A stretch of 64,000 bases of DNA from Streptomyces sp. JJ38 (lineage in GTDB: Bacteria; Actinomycetota; Actinomycetes; Streptomycetales; Streptomycetaceae), in the NCBI RefSeq assembly GCF_019303475.1, contig NZ_JABLSI010000013.1, positions 188,121 to 252,120 of the forward strand. The letters are read 5' to 3'. This document shows positions 41,265 to 50,745 of the stretch, piece by piece. Both the position numbers and the translations under genes were made by a program. How positions within the stretch are numbered: the stretch's first letter is position 1; every line of letters begins with the position of its first letter. Below the pieces are notes generated by a model. The model was given only the letters and a program-made list of their open reading frames with translations. It was not told where the DNA came from and made no database searches.

Positions 41265-43385
41265 ATGAACCAGCAGGCCAGTGCCCTCGTGACCGCCGCC
41301 GACATCTCCCGGCTAGCTGGAGTCACCCGCGCCACGGTGAGCAACTGGCGTCGTCGGCATCCGGACTTTCCGGCCCCTGCGGGAGGCACGGACACCAGCC
41401 CCACCTACGATCTCGACGCCGTACGCGCCTGGCTCTCCGCCCGAGGTCAACTCCCCGAGGAAACACCGCTGGTCCGGCTTCGCACCGCGCTGCGCTCCCG
41501 CCCCGGCGACGACGAACTGGCTCTGCCCCTGCTCCCTGTGGTACTCACAGCCGCCCGGCTGGATCGGAGAGAGCGCGAAGCCCTTCCCGAACTGCGTGAC
41601 GACGCACTGCTGCGATGGGTCCGGGCAGCCGCGCGCGATGAAGCCCAGGGCGTCCCGGGAACCGAGGACGCCGTATACGCGCCCCAGGCGGCCGAACCGC
41701 TGAGGGCCTTGTTGCAGTGCGTCGTCACGGATGGCGCCGAGGCTGCGACGGATGTCCTGGCCGAACGCCTGCTGGAGGACGCGGGGGGCTCCGGCACCTA
41801 CCTCACGCCACGCCCCTTGGCCGACCTCATGGCCCGGCTCCTTGCCGACCGCGCGGGCACCTTCCCCGCGAGCGTTCTCGACCCCGCGTGCGGTACGGGA
41901 TCGCTGCTCGTCGCGGCGGCGTCCGCGGGCGCGAGCGAACTGCACGGCCAGGACGTGCTCGTCGCCCAGGCCGCCCAGGCCGCCGTGCGGCTCCGGCTGA
42001 GCGCCCCCGAGGCGGCGATCTCCGTACGTGCGGGGGACAGCCTGCGTGCCGACGCCTTCAAGGGCCTCACCGTGGACGCCATCCTGTGCAATCCCCCGTA
42101 CGGGGTCCGTGATTGGGGGCACGACGATCTGGCGTACGACCAACGCTGGGCCTACGGCGTGCCTCCCAAGGGCGAGCCCGAGCTCGCCTGGGTCCAGCAC
42201 TGCCTGGCCCACCTCACCCCACGCGGCCGTGCCGTACTGCTCATGCCGCCCGCTGTCGCGGAGCGCACCGCCGGCCGGCGTATCCGGGCTCAACTCGTAC
42301 GCGACGGAGCCCTGCGCGCGGTCGTCTCGCTTCCCCAGGGCGCGGCAACCCCGCTCCACATCGGCCTACACTTGTGGGTGCTCGAGCGCCCCGAGCCACA
42401 GGCTGAAGCCCCGGGTACCGTCCTGCTCGTCGATGCCGCCGCCGAGATGCGAGAGCTGGACTGGGACGCTGTCAACGACACCGTGCTTTCAGCGTGGAGG
42501 CCCTACCTCGACGACCAGCACGGCTTCACGGGCGTCCCGGGTACCGCCGCAGCCATGCCGGTCACCGACCTCCTGGACGAGGCCGTGGACCTGACCCCGG
42601 CCCGCCGCATCCGGACGGCTTCCCGGCAAGCACTCCGCCCCGCCCTGCTGGCCCGGCAGGCATCGGAGCTGTACGACCAACTCCGTCAAGCGGTAACAGA
42701 CCTGGCCGGCCTCAGCACCGACGGCGACTGGCCGCCGGCCGACGACCGGCCCCGCGACTGGCGCACCGCGACGGTCGCGGACCTCCTGCGCGGCGGAGCT
42801 CTCAGCCTGCTCCACACCGCGCCCCCGGGCCGCCGGACCCGTAGCGGCCAACCGCAGCCCCGGTCCGAAGCAGAACCCGGCGCACGACCGGCGCTCACGG
42901 CCGCCGACGTCTTCGGGAACCGGCCCGCCTCCGGAACGGAAGCGGACCTTCCCACCGGCGTCGCCCTCCCCTTGGTCCAGGCAAGTGACGTGCTGCTCAC
43001 AGAGATCCTCCGCGCGGGGCGCACGGCCGTGGCCCGGGTCGTCGAGCCGGGCGAGGCAGGCTGCTTCCTCGGACCCCACCTGCTGCTGTTCCGCCCGGAC
43101 CGGCGTCGGCTCGACCCGTGGTTCCTCGCCGGGTTTCTCGCGGCGGAGCAGAACGTCAACGCCGCAGCCACCGGCACGTCCATCATCCGGGTGGACCCCC
43201 GGCGACTACGCGTTCCCTTGCTCCCGCTCGCCGAGCAGCAGCGCTACGGCGCCGCCTTCCGCCGCCTTGACGAACTGCGTACCGCCGCCCGCCGTGCCGA
43301 CCAGGCTGCCGAGGACGTCACACGTCTCCTCAGCACCGGACTCACCGGCGGCGCACTGTTGCCGGAGGGTCACGGATCGGCGTGA
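41265..43385 (+). CDS. N6-adenine DNA methylase with N-terminal helix-turn-helix and specificity-like C-terminus
   Basis: 706 residues from ATG 41265 with GGAG upstream. Residues 10-60 are a MerR/AlpA-type helix-turn-helix (VTAADISRLAGVTRATVSNW, then DLDAVRAWL). The methylase domain carries SAM motif DPACGTGSLL near residue 206 and NPPY in AILCNPPYGVRDW near 276, the gamma-class order of HsdM. The last 170 residues (LPLVQASDVL, FLGPHLLLFRPD, FLAGFLAAEQNVNAA, VPLLPLAEQQRYGAAFRRLD) have the pattern of half an HsdS subunit. One chain therefore seems to bind, recognise and methylate DNA. It lies 77 bases before HsdM. Confidence 0.8.
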   Translation: MNQQASALVTAADISRLAGVTRATVSNWRRRHPDFPAPAGGTDTSPTYDLDAVRAWLSARGQLPEETPLVRLRTALRSRPGDDELALPLLPVVLTAARLDRREREALPELRDDALLRWVRAAARDEAQGVPGTEDAVYAPQAAEPLRALLQCVVTDGAEAATDVLAERLLEDAGGSGTYLTPRPLADLMARLLADRAGTFPASVLDPACGTGSLLVAAASAGASELHGQDVLVAQAAQAAVRLRLSAPEAAISVRAGDSLRADAFKGLTVDAILCNPPYGVRDWGHDDLAYDQRWAYGVPPKGEPELAWVQHCLAHLTPRGRAVLLMPPAVAERTAGRRIRAQLVRDGALRAVVSLPQGAATPLHIGLHLWVLERPEPQAEAPGTVLLVDAAAEMRELDWDAVNDTVLSAWRPYLDDQHGFTGVPGTAAAMPVTDLLDEAVDLTPARRIRTASRQALRPALLARQASELYDQLRQAVTDLAGLSTDGDWPPADDRPRDWRTATVADLLRGGALSLLHTAPPGRRTRSGQPQPRSEAEPGARPALTAADVFGNRPASGTEADLPTGVALPLVQASDVLLTEILRAGRTAVARVVEPGEAGCFLGPHLLLFRPDRRRLDPWFLAGFLAAEQNVNAAATGTSIIRVDPRRLRVPLLPLAEQQRYGAAFRRLDELRTAARRADQAAEDVTRLLSTGLTGGALLPEGHGSA

Positions 43386-43462
43386 AACGTGCGCCGCAGC
43401 ACCGCGAACGACCAGACTTGAGTCTCCGTCCCGCTGGGACGGCGAACACCGGAAGGACTCCG

Positions 43463-45529
43463 TTGAACAGCAGTAAGCACACGGAACTGGCGAACCACGC
43501 GTGGTCGGTCGCCGACCTCCTGCGCGGCGACTACAAACAGTCCGACTACGGCAAGGTGATCCTGCCGTTCACCGTGCTACGGCGCCTGGAGTGCGTCCTC
43601 GCGCCGACCAAGGACAAGGTCCTGGAAGTCGCCGCCCGCTACCAGGACCAGGACATCAACCCCGACCGCTTCCTGCGCAAGGCGTCCGGCCACAGTTTCT
43701 ACAACACCAGCACCTACACGCTGAAGGCCATCGCCGGCGACCCCTCGCACGCGGCGAAGTACCTCACCGAGTACTACGGCGCCTTCTCGCCCAACGCCCG
43801 CGAGGTCCTGGAGCGGTACGAGTTCGCTCAGCAGATCAGGCGACTGGACGCGGCGGACCTGCTGTACCAGGTGGTCGGACGGTTCGCCGACCTCGACCTG
43901 CGGCCGGTGAAGAGGGACGCCGACGGCAAGGTCGTACTCGACGCGGACGGCAAGCCGGTCGAGATCGTTACCAACCACCAGATGGGCTACATCTTCGAAG
44001 AGCTGATCCGGCGCTTCGCCGAGCAGTCCAACGAAACGGCCGGTGAGCACTTCACGCCGCGGGAAGTCATCCGGCTGATGGTGAACCTGCTCATCGCACC
44101 GGACAGCGAGGCGCTGGCCCTGCCGGGCACCGTCCGCACGGTCATGGACCCGGCCTGCGGGACCGGCGGCATGCTCAGCGCGGCCGAGGAGCACATCACG
44201 GCCCACAACCCGGACGCCACGGTCAAGGTCTTCGGCCAGGAACTCAACCCCGAGTCCTGGGCCATCTGCCGGTCGGACATGATGATCAAGGGCCAGGACC
44301 CGGAGAACATCAAGTTCGGCAACTCCTTCAGCGACGACGGCCACACCGGCGCCACCTTCGACTACCTGCTCGCCAACCCGCCGTTCGGGGTGGAGTGGAA
44401 GAAGGTCAAGGACGCGGTCGAGGAGGAGCACGATCGCCTCGGTGAGAGCGGACGCTTCGGGGCCGGCCTGCCACGCATCAACGACGGCTCGCTGCTCTTC
44501 CTCCAGCACATGATCTCGAAGATGAAGCCGGTGGACGCGACGGGCTCGGGCGGCAGCCGGATCGCGATCGTCTTCAACGGCTCACCGCTGTTCACGGGGG
44601 CGGCGGAGTCAGGTGAGTCCAGGATCCGCCAGTGGATCCTGGAGAACGACTGGCTGGAGGGCATCGTCGCCCTGCCTGACCAGCTCTTCTACAACACCGG
44701 CATCTCCACGTACTTCTGGGTGCTCAGCAACCGCAAGGCCAGGGACCGGCGCGGCAAGGTCGTCCTGCTGGACGCGCGCGACTACTGGCGCAAGATGCGG
44801 AAGTCGCTCGGCGACAAGCGCAAGGAGTTGGGCGAGGAGCACATCGCCGAGATCACGCGGCTTTACACGGAGGCGCTGGCGGTCGTCGACGCAGCGGAGA
44901 AGGGCGGCGGGCACGACCTGACCGACCGGGCCGGGAAGATCAGGGTCTTCCGCAACGAGGACTTCGGGTACCGGCGGATCACCGTCGAACGGCCGCTGAA
45001 GCTCCGCTTCGAGGTGACGGAGGAGACGCTGGCGACCATCACCACGTCGAAGCCGATCGCACGGGCGACTGACGTCGAGGCGTTCGTAGCGGCGCTGCGC
45101 CCGCTGGTCGGCAAGTCCTGGACGACGAAGTCCGACGCGTGGATCGACCTGAAGGACGCGGTCGTCGCGGCCGGCCTGTTGTGGCCGACGGGCGCGCCGT
45201 TCGGCAAGGCCCTGCGCGAGGCGGTCGGCGTCCGCGACCCGGAGGGCGAGGTCCAGCGCATCAAGGGCCAGGCGGAGCCGGACCCGGAGCTTCGGGACTA
45301 CGAGAACGTGCCGCTGGAGGAGGACGTGGAGGAGTACCTGCGCCGCGAGGTACTGCCGCACGTCCCAGATGCGTGGATCGACCACAGCAAGACGAAGATC
45401 GGGTACGAGATCCCCTTCACGCGGCACTTCTACGTGTACAAGCCGCCACGGCCGTTGGCGGAGATCGACGCGGAGTTGAAGGGGCTTGAGGCGGAGATCC
45501 AGGCACTGTTGGGGGAGGTGACGGAGTGA
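43463..45529 (+). CDS. hsdM: Type I restriction-modification methylase subunit HsdM
   Basis: 688 residues from TTG 43463 with AAGGA five bases upstream; the open frame back to 43382 overlaps the previous gene's end. It opens with HAWSVADLLRGDYKQSDYGK and VILPFTVLRRLECVL, typical of HsdM. The SAM motif DPACGTGG is near residue 230, and the catalytic NPPF in LLANPPFGVEWKK near 304. Then LPRINDGSLLFLQHMISKM and RIAIVFNGSPLFTG follow. It overlaps HsdS by GTGA, so one operon is clear. Confidence 0.95.
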   Translation: MNSSKHTELANHAWSVADLLRGDYKQSDYGKVILPFTVLRRLECVLAPTKDKVLEVAARYQDQDINPDRFLRKASGHSFYNTSTYTLKAIAGDPSHAAKYLTEYYGAFSPNAREVLERYEFAQQIRRLDAADLLYQVVGRFADLDLRPVKRDADGKVVLDADGKPVEIVTNHQMGYIFEELIRRFAEQSNETAGEHFTPREVIRLMVNLLIAPDSEALALPGTVRTVMDPACGTGGMLSAAEEHITAHNPDATVKVFGQELNPESWAICRSDMMIKGQDPENIKFGNSFSDDGHTGATFDYLLANPPFGVEWKKVKDAVEEEHDRLGESGRFGAGLPRINDGSLLFLQHMISKMKPVDATGSGGSRIAIVFNGSPLFTGAAESGESRIRQWILENDWLEGIVALPDQLFYNTGISTYFWVLSNRKARDRRGKVVLLDARDYWRKMRKSLGDKRKELGEEHIAEITRLYTEALAVVDAAEKGGGHDLTDRAGKIRVFRNEDFGYRRITVERPLKLRFEVTEETLATITTSKPIARATDVEAFVAALRPLVGKSWTTKSDAWIDLKDAVVAAGLLWPTGAPFGKALREAVGVRDPEGEVQRIKGQAEPDPELRDYENVPLEEDVEEYLRREVLPHVPDAWIDHSKTKIGYEIPFTRHFYVYKPPRPLAEIDAELKGLEAEIQALLGEVTE

Positions 45530-46755
45530 CTTCGGTTCGCGTCAAGTCTATTGTTCAGAATTCTGTGACGAAGTCAGACGGTTTTCCGCAACCATTCTTG
45601 AGTCTTGAGGACCTCGAAGGAGGTACGGGACGGCTGCTCGTCGACGGACTTCCCTTGAAAGCAGCCGAAGACAGCATCGAACACCGTCCGGGGGACGTGC
45701 TATTCAGCAAGCTTAGGCCCTATTTGGCGAAGTCGCACCTTCCCGGCAAGCCGGGCACGGGTACAGGTGAACTCCTTGTCCTGCGTCCAAGCGCTCAGAT
45801 CGATCCTCGCTTTCTCTTCTATGTGACTCTCTCGCATCCGTGGTTGGAGTGGGCCAACGCGACCGCATACGGGACTAAGATGCCTCGCACGGCGTGGGAG
45901 CTGCTTTCTGAATACAGGATGTGGCTCCCTTCTGTAGAGGAGCAGCGCCGCATCGCCGACTTCCTCGACGCCGAGACTGCCCGCATCGATACACTTGCTT
46001 CGCGACGAAGTAAGCAGACCGAGGCGATGGCTGAGCGCGAGTTGGCTCTCATCGCCGACATGTTGTCGGGGAGCGTGGAGAGCGGGAAGGGTCAGTTGAC
46101 TGGCTGGCCGTGGCTACCTGAGATCCCGATCAATTGGTCAATCGGGCCAGTCTACGCCTACTTTCTGACGGAACTCGGCAAAATGCTCAACGTGGGCCGT
46201 GCGAACGGCCGAAACCAGCTCCCTTACCTGCGGAACGCCAACGTGCACTGGTACGAGATCACAATCGATGACTTGGCAACCATGGACTTTGCGGCGGACG
46301 AGGTTCGTCGATACTCAGTAACACGAGGCGACCTGCTGATCTGCGAAGGCGGAGCCGGGGTTGCAGAAGCCGCTGTTTGGGATGGGAGACTACAGGAGTG
46401 CTACTTCCAAAAGTCACTCCACCGAGTACGTAGAGCCGGACCGGTGCCAGTTGAGTGGCTCATGTATTGGCTGCGACTCGCCAAGGCATGTGGGGTTTTC
46501 GAAGCCGAGGGGAACGTTGCTACGATTCCTCATCTCACTGGGGAGCAACTACGGCGGTACAGAATCCCGATCCCGATTGACGGCGACTCGCTCGTTGAGA
46601 GGACTAGCGAGGAGATTTCGCGGCTGACGTCAGTCCGCACAAAGCTGAGCCAAGCTCAAGCTCTTCTCGCCGAGCGGCGCCAAGCCTTGATCACCGCCGC
46701 CGTCACCGGTCAGATCGATGTGTCCACTGCCAGCGGGCGAGGGATCGAGAAATGA
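45526..46755 (+). CDS. hsdS: Type I restriction-modification specificity subunit HsdS
   Basis: 409 residues from GTG 45526. Two target-recognition regions are followed by the conserved spacer helices: LPSVEEQRRIADFLDAETAR with IDTLASRRSKQTEAMAEREL after the first, and IPIPIDGDSLVERTSEEISR with KLSQAQALLAERRQALITAA after the second. GC content is clearly below that of the neighbouring hsdM and hsdR genes, as expected for a subunit that evolves by exchange of recognition domains. It is 62 bases from HsdR. Confidence 0.93.
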   Translation: MTSVRVKSIVQNSVTKSDGFPQPFLSLEDLEGGTGRLLVDGLPLKAAEDSIEHRPGDVLFSKLRPYLAKSHLPGKPGTGTGELLVLRPSAQIDPRFLFYVTLSHPWLEWANATAYGTKMPRTAWELLSEYRMWLPSVEEQRRIADFLDAETARIDTLASRRSKQTEAMAERELALIADMLSGSVESGKGQLTGWPWLPEIPINWSIGPVYAYFLTELGKMLNVGRANGRNQLPYLRNANVHWYEITIDDLATMDFAADEVRRYSVTRGDLLICEGGAGVAEAAVWDGRLQECYFQKSLHRVRRAGPVPVEWLMYWLRLAKACGVFEAEGNVATIPHLTGEQLRRYRIPIPIDGDSLVERTSEEISRLTSVRTKLSQAQALLAERRQALITAAVTGQIDVSTASGRGIEK

Positions 46756-46817
46756 TCACGCCGCGACAAGTTCTGCCGTGACATCACCCACCTGGTCACC
46801 GGAAAGGGGAGGAATAG

Positions 46818-49800
46818 TTGCTCATGGCCGTCCACGACGAAGCTGCCTTCGGGAACGCCATAGTCACCGCCTTGCTGGAGCGCGGTTGGCGTGAAGGAAA
46901 CCGGTCGCACTACCAGCCCCACCTCGGCCTGGACACCGCGCAGCTCTTCGAGTTCATCGGAAAGACCCAAGCCGACGAATGGGCCGAACTGGTGGCCCTC
47001 TACGGCGGGGATCCCAACACCGCCCAGGCAGGGTTCGCCAAGCGCGTGGACCAGGCGATCGCGGCCGACGGGGTGCTGGACGTCCTCCGCAAGGGCGTGA
47101 AGGACCACGGCGTCCTGATCAGGCTCGCCTACTTCAAGCCGTCGCTCGTCGCGTCGGACGCGGTCCTGAACGACTACCGGGCGAACCGGCTGACCTTCGT
47201 CAAGGAGCTGGAGTACGCCGCCAAGCAGGCGGACAAGGGCAAGCGTCTCGATCTCACCCTCTTCCTCAACGGGATCCCGCTGGCGACCGCCGAGTTGAAG
47301 AACGCCCTCACGCGCCAGGGAGTGGAGGCCGCCAAGGACCAGTACCGCATGGACCGCGACCCCACCGAGCTGATCTTCGCGCGGCGCGTGATCGCGAACT
47401 TCGCCATCGACACGGACCTGGTGTTCGTCGCGCCGGAGCTGCGGGGCAAGCCGACGCGGTTCCTGCCGTTCAACACCGGGTCGGAGGGCCCGGGGAAGCC
47501 CGGCGGCGCGGGGAATCCGGCGCCCACCGTCCCCGGGACCTACGCGACCTCGTACCTGTGGGAGCAGATCTGGGAGCGGGACACCTGGCTGGACCTGATC
47601 GAGCGGTTCGTGCACCTCAGCAAGGAGAAGGGCCCGGACGGGCGGACCCGCAAGAAGCTGATCTTCCCGCGTTACCACCAGTGGGACATCGTCAAGAAGC
47701 TCGCCGACCATGCGGCCCGCCACGGCGCCGGTCACAACTACCTGGGCATGGCCTCTGCCGGATCCGGCAAGTCGAACACCATTGGGTGGCTGGCGCACCG
47801 TCTCTCGTCGCTGCACACGCCCACCGACCCCGCCGAGATCGACCCCGATGCCCTGACCGCCGGACTCAAGCCCGGCGCACCCGTCTTCGACAAGGTCGTG
47901 ATCATCACCGACCGCCGCAATCTCGACGCTCAACTCCGCCAGACCGTCGGCAGCTTCGAGAAGACCGCCGGTCTGGTCGTGAAGATCGACGAGAAGCACG
48001 GTGCGAAGTCCGATCAGCTCGCCAAGGCGCTGTCCCGCGAGACCGGGAAGATCATCACCGTTACGCTGCACACCTTCCCGGCCCTGATCGACTACCTACG
48101 CCGCAACCCCACCGAGATCCAGGGCCACAACTTCGCGATCATCGTGGACGAGGCCCACTCCTCGCAGTCCGGCGACGCGGCCACGGCCGTACGCGCGGCG
48201 CTGCGTGACCTGGGCCTGGACTCGGACTCCGACGAGGCCGGGGCCACCGAGCTGGCAGCGGGGGCCACCACCGATGCCAAGCTCATCCGCAAAGCCGCCC
48301 AACGCAGCAAGGCTGCGAACCTGTCCTACTTCGCGTTCACCGCCACGCCCAAGGCCAAGACCCTCGAACTCTTCGGCACCCTGGAAAGTGTCAACGGGAA
48401 GCCGGCGTACGTCCCCTTCCACACGTACTCGATGCGCCAGGCCATCGAGGAAGGCTTCATCCTCGACCCCCTGCGCACCTACGTCACGTACAACACGTAC
48501 TGGAAGCTGGTGAACAAGAACCCGGACGAGCGCGAGGTGGACCCGTCCAAGGCGAATCCGCTGCTCGCCCGGTACGCGCTCACGCACGACTCCACCGTGA
48601 CGCAGCAGGCGCAGGTGATCGTCGAGCATTTCCGCACGCACACCGCAGGCAGGCTCGGCGGGCGCGCCAAGGCCATGGTGGTGACGGCCTCCCGGCACAG
48701 CGCCGTGCAGATGGCCCGTGCGATCAGGAAGTACATCGACGACCAGGCGTACGCCGACCCCGGCGTGCTGGTCGCCTTCTCGGGCAGCCTGACGTACGAC
48801 GGCGAGGAGACCACCGAGCCGAAGGAGAACGGCGGCCTGGCCGAATCCGCGCTGCCGAAGGCGTTCGCGTACACACGCAAGGACGACAAGGCCGTGCGCA
48901 CCGGCGGGAGGGCGACACAGCGCGAGTACCGCATCCTGGTCGTCGCCGAGAAGTACCAGACCGGCTTTGACCAGCCGCTGCTCACCACGATGTACGTGAA
49001 CAAGAAGCTCGCGGGCATCAGCGCCGTCCAGACCCTGTCCCGTCTGAACCGCACGGCCGACCGCAAGTCGCAGGCGGACTTGGCCGTACTGGACTTCGTC
49101 AACGACGCCGAGGACATCAAGGAGTCCTTCCGTCCGTACTTCGAGGAGGCGAACACCCTCCCCTCCGACCCCAACCTCCTCTACACCGCGCAGAGCAGGG
49201 TCATGCAGCCCGACATCCTCGTCGAGGAGGAGATGCGAGCGTTCGCCGACGCCTACCTGGCGGCCGAGGAGAAGGCTGCGGGCTCGGTGGCCCGTTGGGA
49301 GAAGCTGCACGCCGAGCTGTACCGGCATCTGGGCCCTGCCGTCGAGCGGTTCACCGAGCTGCTGGACCACAAGGACGCGGCGGGGGACCCGGACGAGGAC
49401 GCCGCCGAAGCCGCCGAGCAGTTCCGGGCGGACCTCAACGACTACGTCCGGAAGTACGGCTTCCTCTCGCAGATCGTGCCGTACCGCGATGCCGACCTCG
49501 AATGCCTCTACCTCTATGGCCGCCACCTGCTCAACCGTCTGCCGCGACGCGGAGACGGCGGCGTGGACATCGGGGACGTCGATCTCAGTCACCTGCGCAT
49601 CCAGAAGACCGGGGAGCACGACCTCGCGCTGACCGCCGAGGGAGCTGCGGAGCTACGCGGCTTCGGCGAGGGCACTGGCGGCGCCAAGGAGCAGGAGAAG
49701 TCGCTGCTGTCGGAGCTGATCGAGAAGTTCAACGACAAGTTCGGCACCGACTTCACCGAACAGGACGTGATCACGCCGTTCTCCGAGGCGAAGGCGGACC

Positions 49801-50024
49801 CGAAGGTCCGCGCTGCCGCGGTCAACGACGAGGCAAACTTCGGGCTCGTCTTCGACGAGGTCTTCGAGGACAAGATGGCCGAGCACATCGACAGCATCGC
49901 CGATATGGGTCGGCAGTACTTCAGCCACGACGACAGCTTCAAGCAGTCGCTCAACCAGAGCGCTCGCCGGGCGGCTTGGCGGATGATCCGCCGGGAGGAG
50001 AACATCGACGACGAGGCAGCCTGA
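46818..50024 (+). CDS. hsdR: Type I restriction endonuclease subunit HsdR
   Basis: 1068 residues from TTG 46818 with GGAGG five bases upstream; ATG 46824 is two codons further. The N-terminal nuclease shows DLTLFLNGIPLATAELKNAL (the E-x-K end of PD-(D/E)XK, residues 135-155). The motor domain has Walker A GSGKSNTIGWLAHRL near residue 315, the DEAH box VDEAHSSQSGD near 442, FTATPKAKT, and the RecA2 motifs VVAEKYQTGFDQP and VQTLSRLNR. The C-terminal helical part binds HsdM-HsdS. Length and order are normal for the family, so the enzyme looks complete. Confidence 0.95.
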   Translation: MLMAVHDEAAFGNAIVTALLERGWREGNRSHYQPHLGLDTAQLFEFIGKTQADEWAELVALYGGDPNTAQAGFAKRVDQAIAADGVLDVLRKGVKDHGVLIRLAYFKPSLVASDAVLNDYRANRLTFVKELEYAAKQADKGKRLDLTLFLNGIPLATAELKNALTRQGVEAAKDQYRMDRDPTELIFARRVIANFAIDTDLVFVAPELRGKPTRFLPFNTGSEGPGKPGGAGNPAPTVPGTYATSYLWEQIWERDTWLDLIERFVHLSKEKGPDGRTRKKLIFPRYHQWDIVKKLADHAARHGAGHNYLGMASAGSGKSNTIGWLAHRLSSLHTPTDPAEIDPDALTAGLKPGAPVFDKVVIITDRRNLDAQLRQTVGSFEKTAGLVVKIDEKHGAKSDQLAKALSRETGKIITVTLHTFPALIDYLRRNPTEIQGHNFAIIVDEAHSSQSGDAATAVRAALRDLGLDSDSDEAGATELAAGATTDAKLIRKAAQRSKAANLSYFAFTATPKAKTLELFGTLESVNGKPAYVPFHTYSMRQAIEEGFILDPLRTYVTYNTYWKLVNKNPDEREVDPSKANPLLARYALTHDSTVTQQAQVIVEHFRTHTAGRLGGRAKAMVVTASRHSAVQMARAIRKYIDDQAYADPGVLVAFSGSLTYDGEETTEPKENGGLAESALPKAFAYTRKDDKAVRTGGRATQREYRILVVAEKYQTGFDQPLLTTMYVNKKLAGISAVQTLSRLNRTADRKSQADLAVLDFVNDAEDIKESFRPYFEEANTLPSDPNLLYTAQSRVMQPDILVEEEMRAFADAYLAAEEKAAGSVARWEKLHAELYRHLGPAVERFTELLDHKDAAGDPDEDAAEAAEQFRADLNDYVRKYGFLSQIVPYRDADLECLYLYGRHLLNRLPRRGDGGVDIGDVDLSHLRIQKTGEHDLALTAEGAAELRGFGEGTGGAKEQEKSLLSELIEKFNDKFGTDFTEQDVITPFSEAKADPKVRAAAVNDEANFGLVFDEVFEDKMAEHIDSIADMGRQYFSHDDSFKQSLNQSARRAAWRMIRREENIDDEAA

Positions 50025-50073
50025 CCCGCACGCCCGGGCTCCGCTCCCGCTCCCGGCGGCCAGCTCAGCCCCG

Positions 50074-50493
50074 TCAACCGCCCTGGTGGAGAGGGAGTCC
50101 CGCGATCACGGACGTTCCGCGAGTGGGGCGGGGCCGGACGGTCCAGGCGGTGGCGAGGCAGTCGACGAGGAGCAGACCCCGACCGCTCTCGGAGTCCGAG
50201 TCCGGGTGGGCCAGCACGGGCTTGCCGGTGCCGGTACCGGTGTCGGAGACGGCGAGCCAGTAGTGTCCGTCGGCGGGCCACAGGACGAGTTCAATGAGGT
50301 CCTCGTCCTCCCCGCATGCTCCATGGCGGATAGCGTTGGTGACCAGCTCGGAGGCCAGCAGGACCAGATCGTCTCGGAGGAGAGGACGAAGGGCGTGCGG
50401 CAGCGATTCGGCGACGGCGTGCCTGGCCCGCCGTACGGAGGCAGGGCGGGCGGGGAAGTGCCAGCGGACGGGGACGAGGGGGATCTCGGGCAT
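50074..50493 (-). CDS. ATP-binding anti-sigma-factor-like kinase domain protein
   Basis: 139 residues from ATG 50493 with GGAG seven bases upstream. It contains the GHKL-type motifs of SpoIIAB/RsbW-like proteins: LLASELVTNAIRHGACGEDE (N box), AVSDTGTGTGKPVLAHPD (G1 box) and ESGRGLLLVDCLATAWTVRP (G2 box). Small proteins of this type are very numerous in Streptomyces. It may bind an unknown regulator or sigma factor. It is divergent from the HTH/DUF5753 gene, with an AT-rich operator-like site between them. Confidence 0.85.
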   Translation of the reverse strand: MPEIPLVPVRWHFPARPASVRRARHAVAESLPHALRPLLRDDLVLLASELVTNAIRHGACGEDEDLIELVLWPADGHYWLAVSDTGTGTGKPVLAHPDSDSESGRGLLLVDCLATAWTVRPRPTRGTSVIAGLPLHQGG

Positions 50494-50649
50494 GGCGAAC
50501 TCCACGGGTGTGTGAAGGGTTTGGGATCGCCGGTGGCCTACCGCCCTGGTCGCGGGCACACCCGTCCCAGGGCAGGCGGGCGTGCTCGCGCGGTGCGCTT
50601 CCGACATTGCGATGTGCAGTGTGTGCACTACTGACGGTAGAGCACGAGG

Positions 50650-50663
50650 TGGTAAATTTTCCA
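50650..50663. promoter_or_regulatory. AT-rich near-palindrome in divergent promoter region
   Basis: TGGTAAATTTTCCA is a 14-base palindrome with one mismatched pair, in otherwise GC-rich DNA. It is followed by TAGATT, a possible -10 box for the gene at 50746. It is a candidate operator for that helix-turn-helix protein. Confidence 0.4.
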
Positions 50664-50745
50664 CGCGCCTAGGTAGATTAACCCCAGAGGGTGAAGGCAG
50701 CCTCCGCGCGCGGCTCAGCGACTCTTGTCGGACGGAAGGAACCCC

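Noticed and set aside
39368..41599. 743-codon plus-strand frame
   Set aside because: Antisense to the TIGR04141-like gene, which has a ribosome-binding site, promoter and codon bias.
48096..49619. 507-codon minus-strand frame
   Set aside because: Antisense to hsdR motor motifs.
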